Of a DNA stretch of 64,000 nt, positions 49,919 through 61,333 are shown one piece after another. A program made the translations under genes and the position numbers. The DNA is from AC-32 sp963788215 (lineage in GTDB: Bacteria; Actinomycetota; Thermoleophilia; Gaiellales; Gaiellaceae): positions 186,001-250,000 of the forward strand of contig CAWBFX010000003.1 of the NCBI GenBank assembly GCA_963788215.1, written 5' to 3'. The notes below the pieces were generated by a model. The model searched no databases. It saw only the letters and a program-made list of their open reading frames with translations, and was not told where the DNA came from. The first letter of the stretch is position 1. Each line of letters begins with the position of its first letter.

Positions 49919-51991
49919 CTAGCCCGGGATAACGATGAGGTTTCTCGCCGAGAAGACCACGTTGCCTGAGCCCTGCTGTCTGTACACGGCGGTGAAGGTG
50001 TGGGATCCAGGGGTCGTCGTGATGAACGCCGACGCACTCGCCCGGACCGAGTCGTTCCCTGCCACCCGAAGCGAGTTCTCATCCAAAGCAGTCGCAATGT
50101 TGCCGTCCACCTCGACTGTCATGAACCCGAAGGACTGCCCGGTGCTGCCGAGTATGTTCGCCGTCACGATCACGAGGACCCTTCCCGAGGCCGGGACAGT
50201 GAAGGTGAGCGATGGCCCCCCGAGGTCGACGTAGGTCGCAGAACTCGTTGTGGCAAGGCCAGCCGTGCTGGCGGTTCCGGCTCCGGCTGCCCCGCCCGCG
50301 CCGGTCGGGCCTCTGGAACCCGTCGTCCCCTTCGCGCCGGTTGGGCCGCGCAGGCCGGTCGGGCCTCTCGCGCCCGTCGGGCCGCGGACGCCGGTTGGGC
50401 CTCGGCCGCCTGTCTGGCCGGGCGGTCCGGTGGCGCCGCGCGCGCCGGTCGGACCTCGAGCGCCGGTCGTGCCGGCGCCGGTTGCGCCACGCTGACCCTG
50501 AACTCCCGTCGCGCCTCTCGCACCGGTCGGTCCACGGACTCCGGCAGGCCCTGTCACTCCACGGGCGCCGGTCGCGCCGCGGGAGCCGGTGGCTCCGCGC
50601 GATCCTGTTGCGCCCTTGGCGCCGGTCACGCCTCTGGCTCCGGGGGCGCCCGTAGCGCCTCGTGCTCCGGTCGTCCCGGTGGCGCCGCGGGATCCCGTCG
50701 TGCCCTTCGCTCCGGTCGTGCCCTTGGCGCCCGTTGCTCCTCCAGCGCCTGTCACTCCTTGGAGGCCGGTCGCGCCGCGGGCACCGGTCGCGCCGCGCGC
50801 GCCTGTCGGCCCTTGCGCACCGGCCGGACCCGTTGCGCCTCGCGCACCTGTTGCTCCGCGGGCGCCGGTCGAGCCTGTCGCGCCCGTGATGCCCTTGGCA
50901 CCGGTTTCTCCTCGAGCGCCCGTCGCTCCTTGCTGGCCGGTTGCGCCACGCGCGCCCGTCGCGCCACGCGCGCCGGTCGGCCCTTGCGCACCGGCCGGCC
51001 CCGTCGCTCCGCGCGCGCCTGTCGCGCCGCGGGCTCCGGTGGCACCGTTCGCTCCGGTAGATCCTGCGGCGCCGGTCGCGCCTCGCGCTCCCGTGGCGCC
51101 CCTCGCGCCCGTCGCTCCGTTAGCGCCGGTTGCTCCGCGCGCACCACTCGCTCCGGTCGCGCCGCGTGCGCCTGTCGGACCTTGCGCTCCGGTGGGTCCG
51201 CGGGCTCCGGTCGTGCCCTTGGCGCCCGTGGCGCCTCTCGCACCGGTCGCGCCCCGGGTTCCGGTTGCTCCTCCAGCTCCTGTGGCGCCTCTCGAACCGG
51301 TCGCGCCGCGGGCTCCGGTGGCTCCACGCGCGCCGGTGGCGCCCCGTGCTCCGGCCGGCCCTGTCGCGCCGCGCGCTCCGGTTGCGCCATGCGCTCCGGT
51401 CGCGCCGCGGGATCCTGTCGCGCCCCTGGCTCCCGTCGATCCTCTGGCACCCGTCGCTCCTCGCGCGCCGGTTGCGCCGCGGGCGCCTGTCGCCCCGCGC
51501 GCGCCGGTCGGCCCGCGCACTCCTGCAGGGCCGGTCGCGCCACGCGCTCCTGTTGCGCCGCGGGAGCCGGTTGCGCCTCTCGCTCCTGTCGCGCCCGACA
51601 GACCCGTTGCGCCACGGGCCCCGGTCGCGCCGCGCGTGCCCGTCGCACCGGTTGGGCCCTGCCTGCCGGCCGCTCCAGCCGCTCCGGCCGGACCGGTCGC
51701 GCCCTGCGGCCCCTGCGGGCCTCGGGGGCCGGGAGCGCCGGCTGCGCCCTTCGGCGGCCAGGCGACCTTGCGCTCGCCCTTGTGACAGCGCGTCCCGGTG
51801 CGCAGCTTCAGGTCGCGCTTCGTCGTGTACTCGCCCCCAAGCTCGATACAGCCGATGAGCTTCGTGGCGCCCTGCCCACTGCCGCCTCGCACGGCCGCTC
51901 TGCCGGACCCGGCCACAGCCGCGACGAGCGCCAAAGCGACTACCGCTCCTGCGAGCAACACCCCAAGTCCATGCGCACCCCTGCGGCCCAA
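49919..51991 (-). CDS. Collagen-like surface protein
   Basis: A 690-residue exported protein. A hydrophobic N-terminal signal or anchor (about 8-31) is followed by a small Cys domain (CIELGGEYTTKRDL, then GTRCHKGERKVAWPPKG). About 470 residues of uninterrupted Gly-X-Y follow, dominated by GAT, GAR, GPT and GPA triplets. The C-terminal domain (about 570-690) is Ser/Thr-rich and beta-structured (YVDLGGPSLTFTVPASG, SFGFMTVEVDG), resembling the jelly-roll caps of BclA-like proteins. Thr-rich triplets suggest glycosylated triple helices on the cell surface. Its opposite strand also has long open frames because of the repeats. Confidence 0.88.
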   Translation of the reverse strand: MGRRGAHGLGVLLAGAVVALALVAAVAGSGRAAVRGGSGQGATKLIGCIELGGEYTTKRDLKLRTGTRCHKGERKVAWPPKGAAGAPGPRGPQGPQGATGPAGAAGAAGRQGPTGATGTRGATGARGATGLSGATGARGATGSRGATGARGATGPAGVRGPTGARGATGARGATGARGATGARGSTGARGATGSRGATGAHGATGARGATGPAGARGATGARGATGARGATGSRGATGAGGATGTRGATGARGATGAKGTTGARGPTGAQGPTGARGATGASGARGATGANGATGARGATGARGATGAAGSTGANGATGARGATGARGATGPAGAQGPTGARGATGARGATGQQGATGARGETGAKGITGATGSTGARGATGARGATGPAGAQGPTGARGATGARGATGLQGVTGAGGATGAKGTTGAKGTTGSRGATGTTGARGATGAPGARGVTGAKGATGSRGATGSRGATGARGVTGPAGVRGPTGARGATGVQGQRGATGAGTTGARGPTGARGATGPPGQTGGRGPTGVRGPTGARGPTGLRGPTGAKGTTGSRGPTGAGGAAGAGTASTAGLATTSSATYVDLGGPSLTFTVPASGRVLVIVTANILGSTGQSFGFMTVEVDGNIATALDENSLRVAGNDSVRASASAFITTTPGSHTFTAVYRQQGSGNVVFSARNLIVIPG

Positions 51992-52152
51992 TCCGCCTCC
52001 TGACGGTCGACAGCCAACGTACCGCCGGACGCACAGGCGTGTCTATGTCGCGGACAGGCCGTTGGACAGGTGCAGGCTCACGGTGCCTGCACCACCGATG
52101 ACCCTGTGGACGCCACCCTTTCCGAAGCGCCGCTATAGACGGCGGAGAAACA

Positions 52153-52225
52153 TGGGCGGTACTGGGCTCGAACCAGTGACCCCCAGCTTGTCGAGCTGGT
52201 GCTCTCCCAACTGAGCTAACCGCCC
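52153..52225 (-). tRNA. tRNA-Val (anticodon GAC)
   Basis: A complete cloverleaf: acceptor GGGCGGT/ACCGCCC, D arm GCTC...GAGC, anticodon stem CCAGC/GCTGG with loop TCGACAA, and T arm ACTGG-TTCGAGC-CCAGT. The discriminator is A, and CCA is not encoded. The anticodon GAC reads valine GUC and GUU codons. Base 33 is C instead of the nearly universal U. No partner tRNA genes lie nearby. Confidence 0.92.
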
Positions 52226-52297
52226 TTGGGACGAACGATTGTAGCCGCCCGGCGGGCAGGATTGACCCGGGACGACCGGAACCTATCCTTCGTTGCC

Positions 52298-52888
52298 GTG
52301 AACCAGCGTCCTGCCTCCTCCTGGTCTGACCCGCGCGTAGGCATCGGCGCTCTCATCGCCATCGCCGCCGCGATCGCTTTCGTCGTCTGGCTCGCGGTCG
52401 GCTGCGGCTCGTCGAAGTCCAACTCGCCAGCGACGACGACGGCGCCGACGAGCACCGTGGCGGCGATCTCCGCGCGCGCCGCGACGCGGGCAGAGCTCCG
52501 CGCTCTCGCCGTGCAGGTCGGCCACCCGATCTACTGGGTCGGCCCCGAGTCGGGCCGCAGCTACGAGCTGACGCGGACCGCGAGCGACCGGATCTTCGTC
52601 CGCTACCTGCCGCACGGGGTCGCGCCCGGCACCAAGAAGGCCGCCTACACCTTCGTCGGCACGTACCCCTTCACCGGCGCGTACAAAGCGCTGCAGGGGC
52701 TCGCGAAGAAGAAGGACGACACCTCGCTCTCCGTTCCGGGTGGCGGCCTCGGCGTCTACGCGCGCTCGTCGCCCACGAACATCTACGTCGCCTACCCGGG
52801 CTCCGACGTGGAGATCGAGGTCTACGACCCCGACGCGAAACGGGCGCGGAGCCTGGTCGCGGCGGGGCAGGTCCAGCCGGTCCGGTAG
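52298..52888 (+). CDS. Putative lipoprotein or membrane-anchored protein
   Basis: A 196-residue protein with a GTG start. A hydrophobic N-terminal segment ends in a lipobox-like AVGC (AIAFVVWLAVGCGSSKS). A Ser/Thr-rich linker (SPATTTAPTSTVAA) follows, then a soluble domain with VGHPIYWVGPESGRSYELT and FVGTYPFTGAYKALQGLAKK. No known domain is recognised. It is immediately upstream of the GT-C-like membrane protein in the same direction. Confidence 0.6.
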   Translation: MNQRPASSWSDPRVGIGALIAIAAAIAFVVWLAVGCGSSKSNSPATTTAPTSTVAAISARAATRAELRALAVQVGHPIYWVGPESGRSYELTRTASDRIFVRYLPHGVAPGTKKAAYTFVGTYPFTGAYKALQGLAKKKDDTSLSVPGGGLGVYARSSPTNIYVAYPGSDVEIEVYDPDAKRARSLVAAGQVQPVR

Positions 52889-52892
52889 CGCG

Positions 52893-55196
52893 CTGATCCC
52901 GCTGCTCGTCGCCTGGCTCGCATTCCCCCTCCTCCTCGCAGGCTTGTCGCTGGGTTGCGGGAGGCTCGTGCAGGCGGCTGCGCGCGAGGCACTGCCCGGG
53001 CCGCTGGTCCTGCCGGTCGGCTTCGCGGTCGTGATCCTCGCGGGCGAGTTGGCGACGCTGACCGGCGCGACGGCCGGGCTTGCGGGACCGTTCGTCGTCG
53101 TCCTCGCGATCGCAGGGCTGTTGCTCGCGCCTCCGTGGCCGGTGCGCGCCTGGGGGTGGCCCGCGGCGGCCGCGTCGGCGACGTATGCCGTCTACGCGGC
53201 GCCCATCGTCCTCTCGGGCCAGGCGACCTTCGCCGGCTACATCAAGCTCGACGACACCGCGACGTACTTCGCGATGACCGACCGCGTGATGGGCCACGCG
53301 CGCAGCCTGGCCGGCCTGGCCCCGTCGACCTACGAGGCGACGCTCGCCACGACGATCAAGACCGGCTACCCGACCGGCAGCCTGATGCCCCTTGGGATCG
53401 GCCACCAGCTGACGGGCTACGACATCGCCTGGCTCTACCAGCCCTACCTGACGTTCATGGCCGCACTGCTCGCCCTCGGGCTCTACGCGGTGCTCGAGCG
53501 CACGATCCCCTCGCCTCCCATGCGGGCGGTCGCGAGCTTCATCGCCGCGCAGCCGGCCATCCTCGTCGGCTACGCGCTCTGGGGCGGGATCAAGGAGCTC
53601 GCGGGCGCCTGGCTGCTCGTGGCGATCGCGACTCTCGTGCCCTGGACGCTCGGCGCCCGGCGCAGCGCGCTCGCGGCGCTTCCGCTCGCGGCCTTGTGCG
53701 CGGCGCTCGTCTGCGTGCTGAGCCTGCCCGGCGGCCTCTGGCTCCTGCCCGCCCTCGTCGCGGCGGGCGTCCTGATCGCGATGCGGCCCGAGCGCGCGCT
53801 GCTCGAGCGGGCGGGCGTCTTCGCGGCGGCTATCGGCGTGCTCGCGATCCCCGCCTTCGTCGCGTCGGTGAGCTTCCTTGGCGAGGTGAGCAACTACGGC
53901 AAGAGCACCGAGCTCGGCAACCTCATCCCGCCCGGCCTGAGCAAGCTCCAGCTCTTCGGCATCTGGCCCGGCGGCGATTTCCGGCTCCGTCATGACCCCG
54001 CGCAGGTGAAAGTGCTGATCGCGCTCGTGATCGCGGCGGCCGCGATCGGCGTGTGGTGGGCGTGGCGGCGCGAGAGCTGGGCGTTGCTGCTGTACGTCGC
54101 GACGGCGGGGATCGGCTGCGCGCTCTACCTGGCGGTCAGCTCGCCGTGGGTCGGCGGCAAGACGCTCGCAATGGCGGCCCCTGCATTCCTGGCTGCCGCG
54201 TTCGCGGCCTGCGCGTGGGCCGTGGGCCGGGGACAGGTGGTCCCGGCGGCGGTCGTCGTGCTCGCGATCGGAGGCGGTGTTCTCTGGTCGAACTGGGACC
54301 AGTACCACGACGTCTGGCTCGCGCCGCGCGGCCAGTTGCACGAGCTCGAGACGATCGGCCACCGGATCGCGGGCCAGGGGCCGACGCTCATGACCGACTA
54401 CCAGGTCTACGGGGCGCGCCATTTCCTGCGCTCGGCCGACCCGGAGGCGGCCTCCGAGCTGCGCCGGCGCTACGACTACCTGACCAACGGTCAAGTCCTC
54501 CCGCCGAAGACCCCCTGGGCCGACATCGACCGCTTCCGGCTCGACGGCATCCTCGACTACCGGACGCTCGTCTTGCGGCGCGGTCCGCTTTCGAGCCGCC
54601 CGTCCTCGGTCTACCGGCTCGTGAGGAGCGGGCGCTACTACGAGGTCTGGCAGCGGCCGGCGCAGGTGCCGAACACGATCGTCGAGCACCTCGGCCTGAA
54701 CACGTCGAGCCAGCCCGCGCGCGTGCCCGCCTGCCCTGAGGTGATGCGGCTGGCCAAGGAGCCCGGGGTCGCCTCGCTGGCTGCCGCGACGCGGCCGCAG
54801 ACGATCTGGCTCGGTGCCCCTCCGCTCTCGGGCGAACGCGACGTCACAGTCTCGATCCCGAGAGACGGCGAGTACTTCGCCTGGCTCGGCGGCGACTGGT
54901 ACGGCGACGCCTCGATCTCGGTCGACGGGCACGAGGTCGGCTCGCGGCGAGAGGAGCTGAACTGGCCGGGCCTCTACACCGAGCTCGGCCGGACGAGGCT
55001 CGCGGCGGGACAACACGTCGTCGCCATCCGCCACGCGACCGGCGGCTGGCATCCCGGCAGCGGCGCCGCGCCCTACTCGTTCGGCCCCGCCGCGCTCAGC
55101 CCCGTCGACGACCGCGCGGCCTTCCGCAAAGTGCCCGTCTCCCGGGCGCAAAGCCTGTGTGGACAACGGCTCGACTGGGTCGAGGCGTTACGCTGA
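52893..55196 (+). CDS. GT-C-like multi-spanning membrane protein
   Basis: A protein of about 767 residues, with about a dozen hydrophobic segments in the first 500 residues and a soluble, beta-rich C-terminal third (about 620-767). The first large loop has an acidic pair in YIKLDDTATYFAM, as in GT-C glycosyltransferases that use lipid-linked sugars. The start is uncertain: only CTG (52893) or TTG (52944) are available. The C-terminal part overlaps the GT2 gene by 38 bases. A role in cell-wall or surface glycan transfer, with the adjacent GT2 supplying the lipid-linked sugar, is inferred. Confidence 0.65.
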   Translation: MIPLLVAWLAFPLLLAGLSLGCGRLVQAAAREALPGPLVLPVGFAVVILAGELATLTGATAGLAGPFVVVLAIAGLLLAPPWPVRAWGWPAAAASATYAVYAAPIVLSGQATFAGYIKLDDTATYFAMTDRVMGHARSLAGLAPSTYEATLATTIKTGYPTGSLMPLGIGHQLTGYDIAWLYQPYLTFMAALLALGLYAVLERTIPSPPMRAVASFIAAQPAILVGYALWGGIKELAGAWLLVAIATLVPWTLGARRSALAALPLAALCAALVCVLSLPGGLWLLPALVAAGVLIAMRPERALLERAGVFAAAIGVLAIPAFVASVSFLGEVSNYGKSTELGNLIPPGLSKLQLFGIWPGGDFRLRHDPAQVKVLIALVIAAAAIGVWWAWRRESWALLLYVATAGIGCALYLAVSSPWVGGKTLAMAAPAFLAAAFAACAWAVGRGQVVPAAVVVLAIGGGVLWSNWDQYHDVWLAPRGQLHELETIGHRIAGQGPTLMTDYQVYGARHFLRSADPEAASELRRRYDYLTNGQVLPPKTPWADIDRFRLDGILDYRTLVLRRGPLSSRPSSVYRLVRSGRYYEVWQRPAQVPNTIVEHLGLNTSSQPARVPACPEVMRLAKEPGVASLAAATRPQTIWLGAPPLSGERDVTVSIPRDGEYFAWLGGDWYGDASISVDGHEVGSRREELNWPGLYTELGRTRLAAGQHVVAIRHATGGWHPGSGAAPYSFGPAALSPVDDRAAFRKVPVSRAQSLCGQRLDWVEALR

Positions 55197-56151
55197 CCGC
55201 CGCTTGATCGAGGGCAAGAACGTCGCAGTCGTGATCCCGGCGCACGAGGAGGAGACCCTCCTCCCCACGACGCTGGACGGGATCCCCGAGTCCGTCGACC
55301 GGATCTACGTCGTCGACGACGCGTCCACCGACGGGACCGTCGCCCGAGCGCGCACCGCGGCAGAGGCCGACCCGCGCATCTCCGTGATCGTCCGCGAGCG
55401 GAACGGCGGCCCCGGCGCGGCGGTCGTGACCGGCTACCGGCAGGCGCTCCAGGACGGCGCCGACGTCTTCGTCGTCATGAATGCCGACAACCAGATGGAC
55501 CCGGACGACCTCGCCCACCTCGTGCTCCCCGTCGCGCGCGGCGAGGTCGACTACGCGAAGGCGAACCGGCTCTTCACGGGCCAGGCCTGGCAGCTGATCC
55601 CGCACAGCCGCTACCTCGGCAACGCGGTTCTCTCGCTCTGGACGAAGATCGCCTCGGGCTACTGGCACGTTGCCGACGCGCAGTCCGGCTACACGGTGAT
55701 CGGCCGGCGGATGCTCGAGCTGCTCGACCTCGACCATCTCTACCCCCGCTACGGCTACCCGAACGACATGCTCGTGCACCTGAACGTCTGGAACGCGAAG
55801 GTGCGCGACGTGCCCGCCCGCCCGGTCTACGGCGTGGGCGAGCGCTCGGGGATGCGCATGTGGAAGGTGATCCCGACGATCTGGTGGCTCCTGATCAAGC
55901 GCTTCTGGTGGCGGCTCTGGCAGAAGTACGTGATCCGGGACTTCCACCCGCTCGTCTTCTTCTACGTCTTCGGGCTGATGTCGCTGGTGTTCGGGCTCGG
56001 GCTCGGGATCTACCAGATCGTGATCAAGGTCGAGGGCTACGCGGCGACCGCGGGCGTGGTCGTGCTCGTCGCACTGCTCTTGCTGTTCGGGCTGCTCTTC
56101 ACCCTCTTCGCCATGTGGTTCGACATGGAGTCGAACAAGGACCTGCGCTAG
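55159..56151 (+). CDS. GT2 glycosyltransferase (dolichol-P-mannose synthase-like)
   Basis: A 330-residue protein. The GT-A fold has VAVVIPAHEEETLLPTTLDGI, YVVDDASTDGTVARA and VVMNADNQMDPDDL (the metal-binding acidic motif). Two C-terminal membrane helices (HPLVFFYVFGLMSLVFGLGL and GVVVLVALLLLFGLLFTLFAM) anchor it. Such enzymes put a sugar on a polyprenyl phosphate for GT-C transferases. The GTG at 55159 overlaps the previous gene; a TTG at 55204 would start right at the catalytic domain. Confidence 0.88.
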   Translation: MDNGSTGSRRYADRRLIEGKNVAVVIPAHEEETLLPTTLDGIPESVDRIYVVDDASTDGTVARARTAAEADPRISVIVRERNGGPGAAVVTGYRQALQDGADVFVVMNADNQMDPDDLAHLVLPVARGEVDYAKANRLFTGQAWQLIPHSRYLGNAVLSLWTKIASGYWHVADAQSGYTVIGRRMLELLDLDHLYPRYGYPNDMLVHLNVWNAKVRDVPARPVYGVGERSGMRMWKVIPTIWWLLIKRFWWRLWQKYVIRDFHPLVFFYVFGLMSLVFGLGLGIYQIVIKVEGYAATAGVVVLVALLLLFGLLFTLFAMWFDMESNKDLR

Positions 56152-57352
56152 AAGAGCTCAGGACACGAGGGCTGACGCGCCGTTCGGAAGATCTCGTCCG
56201 CCCTCGCGACGGCTCCGGGCTTCGCCTCTTCGATGCGGCCGGCGCGCAGGAGCTGGTCGAACGTGAACCCCCCGAGGTAGACGGAGGCGAGGTCGGAGAC
56301 GCCGAGCACCAGGTCGGCCTCCACGGTCGTCCGGTCGACCGAACCGTCGCGAACGCTCCAGCGCGCCTGGTTCCACGGGCAGAAGTCGTCGCGGACGTCG
56401 AGCACCACCGAGCCTTCGCCGAGACCGCGGGCGGAGAGGGCGGCACCGACGTCGACGAGCCGCACCCAGACCGCTTCGAGAACCGTAAACGCCATCCGCC
56501 GGGGCTCGCGCAGCCAGACCAGGAGCGGGTGGTCGAGCGGCAGCCAGGAAGCCTCGATCCGGGCGACCCAGTCGATCCCGAGCAGGTAGCGCCAGATCGC
56601 GGCGAGCGCTCGCGGCGAGGTTCCGAGCGCCTCGCCGACCTCGAGCGTCGTCTTGGTGACCATGTTGTCCACGCCGAAGTTCAGTCGGTAGAGCGCGTAG
56701 GCCTCGAGCGAGCCGTCGAGCTCGAGCGCGACGCGAACCTGCTCGCCGCCCGGCCGCCCCGGCCGCTGATGAAGGCGCCTGACCTTCCACCAGTCCGGAG
56801 TGCGCGTGAACATGCCCACCGTCTCCGCCTGGATGCGGTCGTAGATCGGCGGCAGCAGCTCGAGCGTCTCCTCCTCCCCGTCGAGGATGCGGGCCTGGCC
56901 GAGGGCCTCGTCGTCCCACAGGCGCGCGTGCTCCTTGGGCAGGTCGATGTTGCCGGCGAGCGAGGCGAGCCCGTAGCCGAAACGCGAGTAGATGCCGCCC
57001 TCCGAGGCGTAGAGCGTGGCGAGCGGCTCTCCGCGCTCGTGGGCGTCCGCGAGCTGCCGCTGCATCAGCTTCGTGAGAACGCCGCGACGGCGGTGCGTGG
57101 GCAGTACCCCGACGGCCATCACGCCCGCGGTCGGAACTTGTGCGCCGCCGGGAACCGTGGTCTCGAAGAGGTACGCGCCTGCGCCGCCCACGATCGATCC
57201 GTTGTCGAAGGCGGCGTGGACGCGCTCCGCGGGGAGGATCGTCTTCAACAACTCGGTGTTCTCCTCGGTTGCCCGACCGCCGAAGTAGTGCCAGATCCCG
57301 TTGAGCGCGCCTGTGACCTCCTCGGGCGCACAGACCTTGACCTCGATAGCCA

Positions 57353-57353
<1 letters not shown>
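56148..57353 (-). CDS. Eis-like GNAT acetyltransferase
   Basis: A 401-residue protein of the Eis type. An N-terminal GNAT domain has the acetyl-CoA loop VGVLPTHRRRGVLTKLMQRQL (about 80-100). A central second GNAT-like region follows, and a C-terminal SCP2-like domain holds the LELDGSLEAYALYRLN and DLVLGVSDLASVYLGGF segments. Eis proteins acetylate aminoglycosides or protein lysines; the substrate here is unknown. Its ATG overlaps the pcrA stop (TAATG). Confidence 0.87.
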
Positions 57354-59507
<2,154 letters not shown>

Positions 59508-59562
59508 GCCGCCGATGCTATCGGCGCCGCCCGTCTGGGGATCGGCGCGGAAGGAGGAGCGT

Positions 59563-60006
59563 ATGACCGGAAAGAGCGCATTCACCGACGAGGAGTGGCA
59601 GGCGCTGCTGGAGGCGCCGCCTCTCGCCGGCATGCTCGTCCTGACCGCCGAGCACGGAGGGAGCTTCCGCGAGACGTTCGCCCTCGCGAAGGCCTATGCA
59701 GAGGCACGCCAGCAGCAGGGTCAGAACGAGCTGCTCGACGAGATCGTCGCGGTCAAGCCCCAGTTCGACCGCAAGCGCTACGGCACCGAGGAGGAGCTGC
59801 GCGACGCGGCACTGCAGCGCCTGCGCGACGCCGCAGCCGCCCTCCAGAGCAAGGCAACGCCCGAGGACGCCGAGGCCTATCGAGGGTTCGTGCTCGGGCT
59901 CGGCACGCGAGTCGCGGAGGCACACAAGGAGGGCGGCGAGCGGGTCAGTCCGGCCGAGCAGTCGGCGCTGGATGAGATCGCGTCGACGCTGGGGTCTTCG
60001 GCCTAG
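59563..60006 (+). CDS. Conserved hypothetical protein
   Basis: A 147-residue helical protein. It starts MTGKSAFTDEEWQALLEAPP and contains GSFRETFALAKAYAEARQQQ, FDRKRYGTEEELRDAALQRL and PAEQSALDEIASTLG. The sequence is orderly and the ribosome site AAGGAGGAG is strong. I recognise no function. It is divergent from pcrA, with about 55 bases between starts. Confidence 0.7.
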   Translation: MTGKSAFTDEEWQALLEAPPLAGMLVLTAEHGGSFRETFALAKAYAEARQQQGQNELLDEIVAVKPQFDRKRYGTEEELRDAALQRLRDAAAALQSKATPEDAEAYRGFVLGLGTRVAEAHKEGGERVSPAEQSALDEIASTLGSSA

Positions 60007-60041
60007 TCCGGTCGCTCCTTTCACTGCGGTAGCGTCGCCGC

Positions 60042-60944
60042 GTGAAGATCCTCTCGACTCGACGATACCCCGGGCCTGCGTTCGACGAGCTCGACGAGGT
60101 GGACGTCGCGGCGCTGGCTTCGCTCACCGGGCCGCGGGAGGACGTCGAGGGGCTCCTGGCGGCGAACGAGCCGGTGCCGCTCGACTTGCTGCCGCGGCTG
60201 CGCGTGGTCGCGAACTACGGCGTCGGGTACGACCGGGTCGACGTCGCTGCGTGCGCGGCGCGCGGGGTCGTCGTCACCAACACGCCGGGCGTTCTCGACG
60301 ACGCGACCGCCGACCTCGCCTTCGGGCTCATCCTCGCCGCCCGCAGGCAGGTGGTCGATGGCGACCGGTTCGTCCGCTCGGGCGGCTGGAGCGGCTCGTG
60401 GTCCGAGGGCTCGCTCGCCGAGGAGGTGACCGGCTCGACGCTCGGGATCGTCGGGCTCGGGCGGATCGGCAGCGCCGTCGCCCGGCGCGCTCGCGGCTTC
60501 GAGATGCGCGTGCTCTACACGCGGCGGCTGCGCGCGGGCAGCGACCTCGGTGAGTTCAGGGAGCTGGACGCGCTCTTCGAAGAGTCGGACATCGTCACGA
60601 TCCACGCGCCGCTCACGGAGGAGACCGCGGGGATGGTCGACGCGCGGCGGCTCGCCCTGCTGCGAGACGGCGCGTGCCTCGTGAACACGGCCCGCGGCGA
60701 GATCGTCGACGAGGAGGCGCTCGTGCGCGAGCTCGTCTCCGGCCGGATCCACGCAGGCCTCGACGTCTTCGCCCACGAGCCCGAGGTTCCGCGCGAGCTG
60801 CTCGACCTGCCGAACGTCGTGCTCACGCCCCACCTCGGCAGTGCGACCCGCCAGACGCGCGAGGCGATGACCCGCCTGGCCGTGGACAACCTGCGCGCAG
60901 TCGAGCGCGGAGACCCGCCGCTCACGCCGGTCGGGGCCGGCTGA
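60042..60944 (+). CDS. D-isomer-specific 2-hydroxyacid dehydrogenase
   Basis: A 300-residue enzyme. The NAD fold has LGIVGLGRIGSAVARRARGF (about 146-165). The catalytic residues are the Arg in VNTARGEIVDEEAL, the Glu in VFAHEPEVPREL and the His in LTPHLGSATRQTR. It is the shape of glyoxylate/hydroxypyruvate reductases or 2-ketogluconate reductases; the substrate is not determined. GTG is the start. Its stop overlaps the next VOC gene ATG (TGATG). Confidence 0.93.
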   Translation: MKILSTRRYPGPAFDELDEVDVAALASLTGPREDVEGLLAANEPVPLDLLPRLRVVANYGVGYDRVDVAACAARGVVVTNTPGVLDDATADLAFGLILAARRQVVDGDRFVRSGGWSGSWSEGSLAEEVTGSTLGIVGLGRIGSAVARRARGFEMRVLYTRRLRAGSDLGEFRELDALFEESDIVTIHAPLTEETAGMVDARRLALLRDGACLVNTARGEIVDEEALVRELVSGRIHAGLDVFAHEPEVPRELLDLPNVVLTPHLGSATRQTREAMTRLAVDNLRAVERGDPPLTPVGAG

Positions 60945-61315
60945 TGCAGGTCAGGATCGCGAGACCCACGCGTGACCTCGAGCGGGCGGCCGCCTTCTAC
61001 CGGCTGCTCGATCTTCCCGTGCTCGGATCGTTCGAGGACCACGACGGCTACAGCGGCGCGATCTTCGGCCTACCGGACCCCTCGCGCCAGCTCGAGCTCG
61101 TTCTGCGCGAAGGCCAGCGACCCTCGCCGACGGACGAGGACCAGCTCGTCCTCTACCTCGGCTCCGCCGAGCGGGTCGCGCAGGCGGCGGAGCGGATCCG
61201 CGTTGCGGGTTTCGAGTCTCGTCCGTCCGCGAATCCGTACTGGTCGCGGAGCGGAGCCGTCTGCTTCGTCGACCCTGACGGCTACTGGCTGATCCTGTCC
61301 CCGGACGCCTGGTAG
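60944..61315 (+). CDS. VOC family protein
   Basis: A 123-residue VOC protein. It begins VRIARPTRDLERAAAFYRLL and ends AVCFVDPDGYWLILS. The ATG overlaps the dehydrogenase stop, so it is co-translated. Substrate unknown; the dehydrogenase neighbour hints at small 2-oxo or hydroxy acid metabolism. Confidence 0.85.
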   Translation: MQVRIARPTRDLERAAAFYRLLDLPVLGSFEDHDGYSGAIFGLPDPSRQLELVLREGQRPSPTDEDQLVLYLGSAERVAQAAERIRVAGFESRPSANPYWSRSGAVCFVDPDGYWLILSPDAW

Positions 61316-61333
61316 CCGCTAGCGTCAGCCGCG

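Noticed and set aside
50589..51785. A 398-codon proline-rich open frame antisense to the collagen-like gene
   Set aside because: Gly-Ala-Thr repeats read backwards give endless Ala-Pro-Val repeats; it has no start context or other domain.
49919..51991. Dense short repeats that resemble a CRISPR array at first sight
   Set aside because: The period is 9 or 18 bases and in frame with Gly-X-Y codons; there are no unique spacers and no cas genes.
52671..55166. Long minus-strand frame opposite the GT-C-like gene
   Set aside because: Low-complexity Arg/Gly/Asp-rich shadow; the plus strand has clear membrane helices and gene order.
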